From: Paracoccaceae bacterium
GTDB lineage: Bacteria > Pseudomonadota > Alphaproteobacteria > Rhodobacterales > Rhodobacteraceae
DNA: 13,886 bases
Assembly (NCBI GenBank): GCA_027069385.1
Contig: JALXER010000279.1
Location: forward strand, 1-13,886
Direction of reading: 5' to 3'
The translations under genes were made by a program, and so were the position numbers. Below, one piece after another: positions 1-6,587 of the stretch. Under the pieces are notes generated by a model that saw only the letters and a program-made list of their open reading frames with translations, did not search any database and was not told the origin of the DNA. The stretch's first letter is position 1; each line of letters begins with the position of its first letter.

Positions 1-46
1 GTGTCGCAACCGCCTTTGAAGCAAGCTTCAAAGGCGGTTGCGACAC
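1..46. repeat. Perfect hairpin, 22-bp arms
   Basis: Positions 1-22 are the exact reverse complement of 25-46, with only AA (23-24) at the centre. The outer part of the arm is GTGTCGCAA and the inner part is CCGCCTTTGAAGC. Because the window begins at base 1, the arm could be longer. The inner 13 bp differ from the hairpin at 244-271 by paired changes that keep both stems intact, while the outer GTGTCGCAA is identical. Confidence 0.75.
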
Positions 47-244
47 CATGGCCTCACTGCGTTCGGTTTTGGAGCCACACGAAGGGCAGCACCCGGATAT
101 GCAGGCGTTGCGCCGTTTAAGGGTTTTTGCCATTCTGGCAAAAGGGGTATCGCCTGGTACCATCGGGGGGTACGCGCATGCATGCGCGAGGGGGGCTGTG
201 GCCCCCCTTTTTTGCCGAACGAAGTGAGGCCATGGTGTCGCAAC
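37..244. repeat. 30-bp inverted repeat arms (37-66 and 215-244)
   Basis: Bases 37-66 match the reverse complement of 215-244 at 29 of 30 positions; the one difference is G at 59 against A at 222. The arms contain the segment GCGACACCATGGCCTCAC. They enclose a 148-base core. Arms of this length with one mismatch look like the terminal repeats of a small mobile element, although each arm also overlaps one of the terminal hairpins, an arrangement unlike that of a simple insertion sequence. Confidence 0.7.
190..213 (+). terminator. Intrinsic-terminator-like hairpin with T tail
   Basis: GGGGGGC (190-196) pairs with GCCCCCC (201-207) across a TGTG loop, and six T residues follow at 208-213. This is the textbook shape of a factor-independent terminator for plus-strand transcripts entering from the left. 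It lies inside the palindromic element, so the element may carry the terminator with it. It points the wrong way to end the minus-strand tolC transcript. Confidence 0.5.
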
Positions 245-271
245 GCGTTTTGAAACTTGTTTCAAAACGCG
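244..271. repeat. Perfect hairpin, 13-bp arms, downstream of tolC
   Basis: CGCGTTTTGAAAC (244-256) is followed by TT and its exact reverse complement (259-271). It begins 35 bases past the tolC stop codon, so on the minus strand it could fold in the tolC message and act as a terminator or a 3'-end-stabilising stem. There is no T run after it on that strand, so an intrinsic terminator is only a possibility. It is the partner of the hairpin at 1-46. Confidence 0.6.
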
Positions 272-306
272 CCTCTGTATTGGGGGCGAAGGTTGGTGAA
301 GGCGGG

Positions 307-1704
307 CTATTGCCAGCGGTCGGCGATGTTATCCAGTACCTGACCTGCACCAAAGGTGTTGAGCGGCGCACGCTGCACCCGGTCATAGTTTTCGTTGGGG
401 TCATACAGGGCCATCCCCAGATCCAGGTTCTCGGCTGTGAGCAACCCCATGGCCGACAGCAGCATATACCCGCCCACCTGCTCGTCATGAATCGCGCTGA
501 TCAGGTTGGTTTTCGCATCCAGCACGTCCTGCTCGGCATTCAGCACATCCAGCAGGGTTCGCGAGCCAAGATCGGCCTCTTGCCTTGTACCGTCCAGCAC
601 GAACTGCGCCGCTTCGATCTGCAACCGGATTGCCGCAATAGAGGAACGGGCGATTTGCAACTGGAACCATGCATTCCCCACTTGCTGGCGCAGCGATACT
701 CGGGTGCTTTCGGTCTGCGCCATACGCATTTCCAGAATAGCAGCAGCCTGCCGGATCCCCGCGGTTATACCGCCCCCCGCATAAAGCGGCATGGTCGAGG
801 TAATGCCGATCGAGGCGGTTTCGCTCCAATTCTGGTTATCGAAAAACGGGTCGAAATCGTAGTTGGCCCCGTAAGAGGCATCGGCGGTAATGGTTGGCAA
901 CCTTGTGGCCCGCGCGCGGCGCAGGTCGAGCATGGCGGTTTTTTCAGCGTGACGTGCGGCAATCATCAGCGGATGGTTGCGGATTGCCACGTCTTCAGCG
1001 GCTTGCTGGCTGCCCGGCAGGTCGGGCAAGGCCGGCGGGGCGGCCAGATCGACGGGCGCAACCCCGACTGCAGCGCGATAGGCCTCTTGCGAAATAGCCA
1101 AGGCTCCACGACGCGCGGCGAGCGCGCTTTGAGCAGCAGCAAGGCGGGCCTCGGTCACGGAAACATCGGTGCGGGTGATCGCTCCCACGGCCAGCCGGTC
1201 ATTGGCAGCCTGCAATTGTCTGCGCAGCAAAGCAACATTGTTGCGCGCCAGATTGACCGTCTGGATATCGCGGCGCACATCCAGATAGGCAATCGCCGCG
1301 TTAAGCATCACCGATTGTTCGACGTCGAGCAGGCTGGCACGCGCAGCGGCCACGGCCTCTTGCGCGGCCTCGACGGCAATGCGCGAACGCCCGCCGTCAT
1401 AAAGGGTCAGGCTGGCATTCAGCGACACCATATAGGTATCGGTATTGCGCCAGTTATCGGCGGAAAAGAACTTGGACCCGCGATGCGAGTAATTGTTGAT
1501 GATGGTAAAATGGGGCCGGCGGGCGGCGCGCGCCTGCGCAACGCCTTCATCGGTGCTGCGCAAACCGGCGCGGTTGGCAATCAGAACGGGGTTGGTCGCA
1601 TAGGCCAGTTGCATCGCTTCGCCCAGGGTTTCGCCCTGCACCGGCACGCCGAAAGACACCGCCACCAACAGCCCCCCGCATATCCAGCCAAACAAACGAT
1701 TCAT
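307..1704 (-). CDS. tolC: TolC-family outer membrane efflux/secretion channel protein
   Basis: This 465-residue protein is a TolC-type outer membrane factor: a trimeric channel that joins inner-membrane pumps or type I secretion systems to the outside. Residues 1-24 form a signal peptide ending near PVQG/ETL. The mature start TLGEAMQLAYATNP is the usual opening of the first outer-membrane-efflux repeat. The two repeats follow, each with a beta-strand portion (YMVSLNASLTLYDGGR near 90-105; ASIGITSTMPLYAGGG near 290-305) and long alanine-rich coiled-coil helices; the second ends in the typical SRTLLDVLNAEQDVLDAKTNL. The length fits the family. The ribosome binding site before the ATG is weak. 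It lies 70 bases downstream of the methyltransferase gene on the same strand, probably in one unit, with a dyad in the gap. No pump or adaptor gene is nearby, so it may serve several systems. Confidence 0.93.
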   Translation of the reverse strand: MNRLFGWICGGLLVAVSFGVPVQGETLGEAMQLAYATNPVLIANRAGLRSTDEGVAQARAARRPHFTIINNYSHRGSKFFSADNWRNTDTYMVSLNASLTLYDGGRSRIAVEAAQEAVAAARASLLDVEQSVMLNAAIAYLDVRRDIQTVNLARNNVALLRRQLQAANDRLAVGAITRTDVSVTEARLAAAQSALAARRGALAISQEAYRAAVGVAPVDLAAPPALPDLPGSQQAAEDVAIRNHPLMIAARHAEKTAMLDLRRARATRLPTITADASYGANYDFDPFFDNQNWSETASIGITSTMPLYAGGGITAGIRQAAAILEMRMAQTESTRVSLRQQVGNAWFQLQIARSSIAAIRLQIEAAQFVLDGTRQEADLGSRTLLDVLNAEQDVLDAKTNLISAIHDEQVGGYMLLSAMGLLTAENLDLGMALYDPNENYDRVQRAPLNTFGAGQVLDNIADRWQ

Positions 1705-1720
1705 ACACGCAACTTTCGTG

Positions 1721-1737
1721 GTTCAAGCCCCTTGAAC
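1721..1737. promoter_or_regulatory. 17-bp dyad upstream of tolC
   Basis: GTTCAAG (1721-1727) and CTTGAAC (1731-1737) are perfect inverted copies around CCC. The dyad sits 17 bases upstream of the tolC start codon in the 70-base gap after the methyltransferase gene. It could be an operator or a small RNA stem that affects tolC translation. No T run follows on the minus strand, so a terminator is unlikely. Function is inferred only from position and symmetry. Confidence 0.35.
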
Positions 1738-1774
1738 GATACAACCTAACCTGTTCCCCGCCGGATACAAGGGA

Positions 1775-2431
1775 TTAAGCAAAAGTAAATTCTGGCGCGC
1801 GGGCAAAGCCGGGCAATACCGGCGTGGTCGCGTCAAAGGCAGGGTGCCACTGGATGCCGGACTTGCGCTTCAGGCCCACAACGCATTTGCCCAGTGCCCC
1901 CTGCATCCTGATCATACCAATCCGGCCACCCAGCTTTAACTGGTCGGCGATGCTGTCAGGCAGGTCTTCGACCCCGCCCTGAATAACAATCACATCATAG
2001 GGGCCGTGCTTGGCCGCGCCTTCGACAAGGTCGGCGTTGATTACCAGCGCGTTGTCCACATGCTGGTCAACCAGAATGCGCGTAGCCTCGGTTGCCAGAT
2101 CGGAATCCTCCTCGACGCCCACCACCATTTCAGCCAAATGCGCAAGCAGCGCGGTGGAATAGCCAAGCCCGCAACCGATATCCAGCACCAGTTCATCGGG
2201 CTGCACGTTAAGCGCATCGAGCATTTTTGCCAGTACACGGTTATCCAGCACGAACCGCCCCTCGCCCAGATCCAGCGTATCGGCGGCATAGGCAACCGGG
2301 CGCAAATCGCGCGGCACAAATTCCTGTTTCGGGACGCTGAGCATCGCCTCGATTACCGGATAAAGGGTCACATCCGACGGACGAATCTGGCAATCGACCA
2401 TATTCCGGCGGGCATCGGCAAAATCTATCAT
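1775..2431 (-). CDS. Protein-L-isoaspartate O-methyltransferase family protein (divergent)
   Basis: This 218-residue cytoplasmic protein has the SAM-dependent methyltransferase fold of the PIMT (Pcm) family. Motif I is VLDIGCGLGYSTALLAHL at about 82-99, the acidic residue after strand 2 is in VGVEED near 104-109, and the motif corresponding to the usual YDAIIVTAA is YDVIVIQGG at 145-153. The N-terminal MVDCQIRPSDV and the PKQEFVPRDLRPVAYAD-like stretch also fit. However, the segment that carries the catalytic SQP in true enzymes is VLDNRVLAKM here (61-70). I therefore call it a family member rather than a proven repair enzyme. It precedes tolC on the same strand, a pairing I recall from other alphaproteobacteria. 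The ATG at 2431 agrees with the family N terminus, although its ribosome binding site is poor. Confidence 0.85.
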   Translation of the reverse strand: MIDFADARRNMVDCQIRPSDVTLYPVIEAMLSVPKQEFVPRDLRPVAYAADTLDLGEGRFVLDNRVLAKMLDALNVQPDELVLDIGCGLGYSTALLAHLAEMVVGVEEDSDLATEATRILVDQHVDNALVINADLVEGAAKHGPYDVIVIQGGVEDLPDSIADQLKLGGRIGMIRMQGALGKCVVGLKRKSGIQWHPAFDATTPVLPGFARAPEFTFA

Positions 2432-2467
2432 GGGGTGGCTTTCGCATGGTTCTGGGTTGTCGGGGGT

Positions 2468-2496
2468 GTTATGACACCAATTCGCGCCCTGTGCAA
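2468..2496 (-). promoter_or_regulatory. Candidate promoter for the methyltransferase-tolC unit
   Basis: On the minus strand TTGCAC (2491-2496) and CATAAC (2468-2473) are separated by exactly 17 bases, resembling sigma-70 -35 and -10 boxes, 37 bases before the ATG at 2431. A short dyad, GGTGT-TATG-ACACC (2465-2478), covers the -10 box and could be an operator. The match to consensus is only partial. Confidence 0.35.
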
Positions 2497-2522
2497 CGAA
2501 TAGGCGCGAAATTTTTCGACGC

Positions 2523-4355
2523 CTAGCGCGGCTTCCAGATGGTGTAATACGGGGTTTCGGTTTCGGGCGCGTAGCGGGCGATCAGATCGGCAAAGCGCGG
2601 GTCGGCCGACAAAAACGGAAGATAATCAAAGGTTTCGCTGTCAAAGAACAGGGCGCGCTTGTCGATGATCAGCACATCGGGCAACGTGGCGGCAAAATCA
2701 TCAACGATTTCGCCACGGGTCCGGTCAAGGATGCTTTGCAGGGTCTCGCACAGCGCCGCGTCGGTCTGACAATCGGTTTTGGCCAGCTTGTTCACCGCGC
2801 CGGGAATCAGCCAGAGCGAATGATAGCGGCTGGTCCAGACCGCGCCCTGTTCCAGCACCAGCGGAAAGCCGACCGCCAACTCGCTTGACATGACCAGCAG
2901 CTTTGCCGGTCGTGGCGCGTCATCAAAAGCCGGAGCCAGCCGCGTTACCGCCCAGTTCAGGTAAAACCCGCCCTGCACCGAGACCAGCCCCGTCAGCGCC
3001 AGCGATACCACGCCAAGGATACGCGCCACCGGATGTGCCCCCGCTTGCAGCACAAACCACATGCCAAGCAGCATCGCCATGCTCCACAAAGGCAACAAGT
3101 GATAGGTAAACCCGTTCCATTGCACCAGATACACCCCGAGCGCCGCACCCAGCAGCGCTGCCCCGAATTGCCCGTCGCGCCGGTGCCATACCGGCACCAG
3201 CATCAGGGCAAATACCAGAACATAAGTCGGATGCAGCCGCGCCAGAATGGTTTCGGTGCCAAGGGTATAGTCGCCATAAACCAGCAGCGCCGTCGGGATG
3301 ATCCGGTCAAAATAGGCCGGATGCGCCCAGAGCGAATACCCCACATAGACCAGCCCGAATACAAGGATTGTCAGGTTGGCCGCGCTGAACAGTGCACGCA
3401 TTGACCGAAGGCGTACCAGCATGACCAGCGTCAGCAGCAAGGGGAACAGCATGAAAAACGGCTTGATGCTCAGCCCGACGGCCGCCACAAGCGCGCGCCC
3501 TGCCCCCTGCCAGCCCCGATCCGGCGCGAGCAAGGCCAGATAGGCGGTGAAATAAGGCAAGGCAAGGATCAGCATCAGGTGCTCTCGCTGGCCGATATTG
3601 GCCGCCGCTGGCAACAGCACCGCCGCCCCTGCCCCCAGCAAAAACAGCTGTTGACGCGGCAATGACAGCGCCGTTTGCCCCAGAATGCGCCACACCCAGG
3701 CCAGGCTGGCAAACAGCACCAGCGCTACAAAAACATACTCGCCATTGCTTTTGGAAATGCCGGTGATGTCGGCAATCACTACGCCCGGCACCATCAGATA
3801 GAAGTTGAGCGGCGGGTTGACCTCTATCAGGTCCACATAGGGCACCGCCCCGTTCAGCCATTTTTCGACCGCAACCAGATACCACGCCACATCGTGATTG
3901 ATATAGCGCCCCCAGAACACCGCCAGAAACCCGCCCGAGACCAGCCCCGCCAGCACCCCGCCCGACCAGCGGTCAGGCGCGGGCCGCGCCGTAAACGCCC
4001 AGAATTTCGAAACAACAAAGGTCGTTGGCGGCACCAGCAGCACCACCAGCGCCATCGCCTGCCAGAACGGCTGCCCGAGCCGTTGAAAGACCACATAGGT
4101 AATCAGGCTGCTTACGGCCAGCCCGCTAAACGATACCACCAGAAAGCGGGGCACATGCGCGCGGTGATTGCCGTCAAGCGCAAAGGTAAACCGGTGATGC
4201 CCCAGATACGAAACCAGCATCCCGCAGGCGTAACCGGTTAGATTGGCCCGCTGCCCCAGACCGGGAAAGGCGCGTTCGAACAGGGTGGCAATGCCCACAT
4301 GAACAAGCGTTGCCATCACTCCGACGATGCCAAAGCGGAACAGTTGTGCAATCAT
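2523..4355 (-). CDS. GtrA flippase domain fused to GT-C membrane glycosyltransferase
   Basis: This 610-residue integral membrane protein has two parts. Residues 1-122 form a GtrA domain: four membrane spans starting QLFRFGIVGVMATLVH, with the internal YLGHHRFTF and ending in SKFWAF, as in proteins thought to flip polyprenyl-phosphate sugars. From about 130 to 610 comes a polytopic region like GT-C glycosyltransferases: the first outer loop has INHDVAWYL (acidic residue near 155) and then PYVDLIEVNPPLNFYL (NPP near 180-182), followed by many hydrophobic spans and a soluble tail. It would transfer a lipid-linked sugar on the periplasmic side; the acceptor is unknown. It starts 24 bases after gtrB-like stop sequence, in one operon. 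I chose ATG 4355, with GGGGG nine bases upstream; GTG 4364 is an alternative adding three residues. The fusion is unusual, since GtrA is normally a small separate protein. Confidence 0.85.
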   Translation of the reverse strand: MIAQLFRFGIVGVMATLVHVGIATLFERAFPGLGQRANLTGYACGMLVSYLGHHRFTFALDGNHRAHVPRFLVVSFSGLAVSSLITYVVFQRLGQPFWQAMALVVLLVPPTTFVVSKFWAFTARPAPDRWSGGVLAGLVSGGFLAVFWGRYINHDVAWYLVAVEKWLNGAVPYVDLIEVNPPLNFYLMVPGVVIADITGISKSNGEYVFVALVLFASLAWVWRILGQTALSLPRQQLFLLGAGAAVLLPAAANIGQREHLMLILALPYFTAYLALLAPDRGWQGAGRALVAAVGLSIKPFFMLFPLLLTLVMLVRLRSMRALFSAANLTILVFGLVYVGYSLWAHPAYFDRIIPTALLVYGDYTLGTETILARLHPTYVLVFALMLVPVWHRRDGQFGAALLGAALGVYLVQWNGFTYHLLPLWSMAMLLGMWFVLQAGAHPVARILGVVSLALTGLVSVQGGFYLNWAVTRLAPAFDDAPRPAKLLVMSSELAVGFPLVLEQGAVWTSRYHSLWLIPGAVNKLAKTDCQTDAALCETLQSILDRTRGEIVDDFAATLPDVLIIDKRALFFDSETFDYLPFLSADPRFADLIARYAPETETPYYTIWKPR

Positions 4356-4379
4356 GCGTAACACCCCCGCCCGGAACGA

Positions 4380-5357
4380 TCAGCCCTCATCTTTCAGCCC
4401 CACGGTTGAACGCACGATGAAATGCGGGCGTTTGCGCACCTCGGCATAGATCCGCCCGACATATTCACCGATGATACCAATGGCCATCAGGTTCAGGCCG
4501 CCAAACATCAGGATAAAGATCACGGTAGAGGCATAACCCGGCGAGTCGGCCCCGAAAATCAGGGTGTGAAAAAAGATATAGGTGGCGTAAAGAAACGCCA
4601 GCATAGACAGAAAAAAGCCGATATAGCTCCACATTCTTAGTGGCACGGTCGAGGATGAAAAAATCCCGTCCAGCGCAAAGTTCCACATTTTCCAATAGGA
4701 ATAGCCGGTTTCGCCCTTGGTGCGTTCGGGGCGGGTATAGGGCACTTCGTCGGCCTGGAAACCGGCCCAGACCACCATGGCACGATTGAAGCGTATCCGT
4801 TCATCCATCTGTAACAGCAAATCGACCACCACACGGTCAAGCAACTGAAAATCCCCGACATTTCCGGGCATGGGGCGTTCGGACAGCTTGTCAATCAGCC
4901 GATAGAATGCCGCAGCGGTCAGACGTTTCAACCAGCTGTCACGGCTGCGGTCGGCGCGCCGCGCCGCCACAATTTTCGCCCCTGCCCGCCATTTGGCGAT
5001 CATTTGCGGAATGATATCGGGCGGGTCTTGCAAATCAACGTCGATCGGAATCACCGCATCGCCGCGCGCATATTCCAGACCGGCACGCAATGCGGCCTCT
5101 TTGCCAAAATTGCGCGACAGGTTGATCAGCGAAACGCGGTTATCCTGCGCGGCAAGCTCCATCACCGCCAGTTCGGTCGCATCGCTGCTGCCATCGTTGA
5201 CAAATACCAGTTCCAGGCGCGTTTGCCCGTCCAGTTGCTGTCGCACCGCTTCAATCGCCGTGGCGAAATCGGCAATTCCGTCCTGTTCATTGAACACCGG
5301 AATCACCAGAGACACTACCACCGGCATCTGTTGCGCCTTGCTGTCAGCCTTTCCCAT
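4380..5357 (-). CDS. GtrB/ArnC-like polyprenyl-phosphate glycosyltransferase (GT2)
   Basis: This 325-residue family 2 glycosyltransferase probably moves a sugar from a nucleotide sugar to undecaprenyl phosphate at the inner face of the cytoplasmic membrane. The GT-A domain begins VSLVIPVFNEQDGI (15-28), continues with VFVNDGSSD (51-59) and carries the metal-binding DVD at 106-108 inside DVDLQDPPDIIP. NLSRNFGKEAALRAGL and RRADRSRDSWLKR are typical of the DPM1/GtrB branch. Two membrane spans near 243-300 and the end IGEYVGRIYAEVRKRP place it with GtrB and ArnC. The ATG at 5357 has GGGGGAA nearby upstream. It leads the operon with the GtrA-GT-C fusion downstream, the expected partner. The sugar cannot be told from sequence. 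Confidence 0.92.
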   Translation of the reverse strand: MGKADSKAQQMPVVVSLVIPVFNEQDGIADFATAIEAVRQQLDGQTRLELVFVNDGSSDATELAVMELAAQDNRVSLINLSRNFGKEAALRAGLEYARGDAVIPIDVDLQDPPDIIPQMIAKWRAGAKIVAARRADRSRDSWLKRLTAAAFYRLIDKLSERPMPGNVGDFQLLDRVVVDLLLQMDERIRFNRAMVVWAGFQADEVPYTRPERTKGETGYSYWKMWNFALDGIFSSSTVPLRMWSYIGFFLSMLAFLYATYIFFHTLIFGADSPGYASTVIFILMFGGLNLMAIGIIGEYVGRIYAEVRKRPHFIVRSTVGLKDEG

Positions 5358-5388
5358 TCATTCCCCCGGCCATGGTTTGCCCTGTCTT

Positions 5389-5416
5389 ACTATACGACTT
5401 TAGCCTTTTGCCGCAA
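5389..5416 (-). promoter_or_regulatory. Candidate promoter of the glycosylation operon
   Basis: On the minus strand TTGCGG (5411-5416) and TATAGT (5389-5394) are 16 bases apart, 32 bases before the gtrB-like ATG. The region between this gene and kynA is clearly AT-rich compared with the genes, and also holds a TATAAT (5436-5441) without a convincing -35 partner and a small dyad TTTGA-AA-TCAAA (5420-5431). This suggests the glycosylation genes are transcribed separately from kynA. Confidence 0.4.
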
Positions 5417-5450
5417 GAGTTTGAAATCAAAAATAATTATACGGTCTAGC

Positions 5451-6287
5451 TTACAGTTCGGTCCGCACGTTCCACAATTCAGGGAACAGCTCTACCTCCA
5501 ACATGCGTTTCAGGTAATGCACCCCGCTGGTGCCGCCAGTACCGCGCTTGAACCCGATAATCCGCTGTACCGTTGTCAGGTGGTTAAAGCGCCAGCGGCG
5601 GAAATAGTCCTCTATATCGACCAGCTTTTCCGCCAGTTCATAAAGTGACCAATGCGCAGCCGGGTCACGATAAACCGTTGCCCACATAGCCATGATCTGC
5701 GTATCCGCCTGATGCGGCACCGCCTTTGGTGCCCCCTGAACGCTATCCGGCAGATCAAACCCCTGCCGGGACGCGTGGCGCAGCACCTCCTGGTACAGGC
5801 TGGGGGTTTGCAACTCTGCCTCCAGCATGGCTTTGGCCGCGGGCAAATGCGCATGCGGCTTGATCATCGCCTCGTTGCGGTTGCCAAGCGCGAATTCGAT
5901 CATCCGGTATTGTAGCGACTGAAACCCCGAGCTTTGCCCCAGAATATCCCGAAAGGTCGAATAATCGCTGGGGGTCATGGTGCGCAGCACATCCCATGCA
6001 TTGTTGAGCTGTTCCAGAATGCGCGACGCCCGCGCCATCATCTTGAAGGCCTGCGCCAGCCGGTCTTGCGCAATCGCTTTGCGCGCGCTGCCAACCTCGT
6101 GCAGCAACAGCTTCATCCACAGTTCCGAGGTCTGGTGCTGGATGATAAACAACAACTCGTCCGGCGCATCCGAAAGGCAATGCTGCTGGGCCAGAATCTG
6201 GTCGATATGCAGATATTCGCCATAGGACATGCGCCCGTCAAAATCCATCTGCGCGCCGTCTTTGGCCGGATTGTAAGGTTTGCTCAT
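5451..6287 (-). CDS. kynA: Tryptophan 2,3-dioxygenase
   Basis: This 278-residue cytoplasmic heme enzyme opens the indole ring of L-tryptophan with O2 to give N-formylkynurenine, the first step of the kynurenine pathway. The key residues are present with a constant shift of four from the Xanthomonas campestris enzyme as I remember it: distal H51 in QHQTSELW, R113 in TFRDILGQSSGFQS, proximal heme ligand H236 in RWRFNHLTTVQRIIG and T250 in KRGTGGTSG. The N-terminal SYGEYLHIDQIL is also typical and the length is normal. The reading frame is open to 6332, but ATG 6287 begins at the usual position and has AGGAG seven bases ahead, so I use it. kynU and kynB are not adjacent. It is transcribed away from tRNA-Cys, with several dyads in the 211-base gap that could bind a regulator. 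Confidence 0.97.
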   Translation of the reverse strand: MSKPYNPAKDGAQMDFDGRMSYGEYLHIDQILAQQHCLSDAPDELLFIIQHQTSELWMKLLLHEVGSARKAIAQDRLAQAFKMMARASRILEQLNNAWDVLRTMTPSDYSTFRDILGQSSGFQSLQYRMIEFALGNRNEAMIKPHAHLPAAKAMLEAELQTPSLYQEVLRHASRQGFDLPDSVQGAPKAVPHQADTQIMAMWATVYRDPAAHWSLYELAEKLVDIEDYFRRWRFNHLTTVQRIIGFKRGTGGTSGVHYLKRMLEVELFPELWNVRTEL

Positions 6288-6413
6288 CGGGTCTCCTGTC
6301 ACGGTTCGGGCCTGATCACCCCGCCAAGCCACGGGACATCAGCGCAGCTATACAGAATTGAAGGTAAAACCGGGCAACAAGCAAGGAATTTTTGCACCCC
6401 CGCCAAACACCTC

Positions 6414-6466
6414 TTGAAGCCCGCTTCAACACCGCGTATACGCAGCATGATTGTTGCGACAATCAT
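6414..6466. promoter_or_regulatory. Cluster of three dyads between kynA and tRNA-Cys
   Basis: Three perfect dyads follow one another in 53 bases: TTGAAGC-CC-GCTTCAA (6414-6429), GCGTATACGC (6434-6443) and ATGATTGT-TGCG-ACAATCAT (6447-6466). They lie 127 to 179 bases before the kynA start and 33 to 85 bases before the tRNA, on DNA shared by both divergent genes. They look like operator sites; in other proteobacteria kynA can be controlled by an Lrp/AsnC-type regulator (KynR), but nothing here proves that link. I could not place a convincing promoter for either gene. Confidence 0.4.
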
Positions 6467-6498
6467 CAAAACACCACCGGGCACCCGTTGCCCCGACA

Positions 6499-6572
6499 GG
6501 CGAGTTGGCGGAGTGGTGACGCAGCGGATTGCAAATCCGTGTACACCGGTTCGATTCCGGTACTCGCCTCCA
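6499..6572 (+). tRNA. tRNA-Cys (anticodon GCA)
   Basis: The cloverleaf is complete. The acceptor stem GGCGAGT (6499-6505) pairs with ACTCGCC (6562-6568), followed by discriminator T (normal for tRNA-Cys) and an encoded CCA (6570-6572). The D stem is GCG/CGC (6508-6510/6520-6522). The anticodon stem GCGGA/TCCGT encloses TTGCAAA with anticodon GCA at 6531-6533. The T arm is ACCGG-TTCGATT-CCGGT (6545-6561). It is the only plus-strand gene in the window and its end is 15 bases from the stop codon of the convergent ligase gene, with no terminator between. No integrase or duplicated tRNA end was seen nearby. Confidence 0.97.
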
Positions 6573-6587
6573 AGTATCACTTAGGCG

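Larger units (their letters stand above)
1..273. repeat. Composite palindromic intergenic repeat element
   Basis: This stretch holds no credible gene and is built almost wholly of palindromes. Reading left to right it has a 22-bp-arm hairpin (1-46), the left arm of a 30-bp inverted repeat (37-66), a core with a TTTTGCCA hairpin (125-143), the palindrome TGGTACCA (155-162), a 16-bp perfect palindrome (173-188, centre GCATGC), a G/C hairpin with a T tail (190-213), the right inverted-repeat arm (215-244) and a second hairpin (244-271). Such symmetry suggests a non-autonomous, MITE- or REP/BIME-like element that sits in intergenic space and may act as a transcription terminator. No transposase or target-site duplication is visible, and the element may extend left of base 1. 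The family name is unknown to me; the repeat nature is inferred from structure, not from a second full copy in this window. Confidence 0.6.

Noticed and set aside
28..253. Two 71-codon frames on opposite strands, both starting MRHHGLT
   Set aside because: They resemble each other only because the inverted repeat makes the two strands alike. They overlap hairpins and have no ribosome binding site, so they are repeat artefacts.
127..1749. 540-codon open frame on the plus strand, antisense to tolC
   Set aside because: It mirrors tolC in a GC-rich genome, has basic low-complexity composition with no recognisable domain, and begins inside the palindromic element. tolC explains the sequence fully.
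2502..2524. Imperfect hairpin at the end of the GtrA-GT-C fusion gene as its terminator
   Set aside because: The stem has unpaired bases, overlaps the stop codon and is not followed by a T run on the minus strand.
6288..6332. N-terminal extension of kynA to an earlier start at 6332
   Set aside because: The 15 extra residues do not match the family, whereas ATG 6287 has a good AGGAG site at proper spacing.
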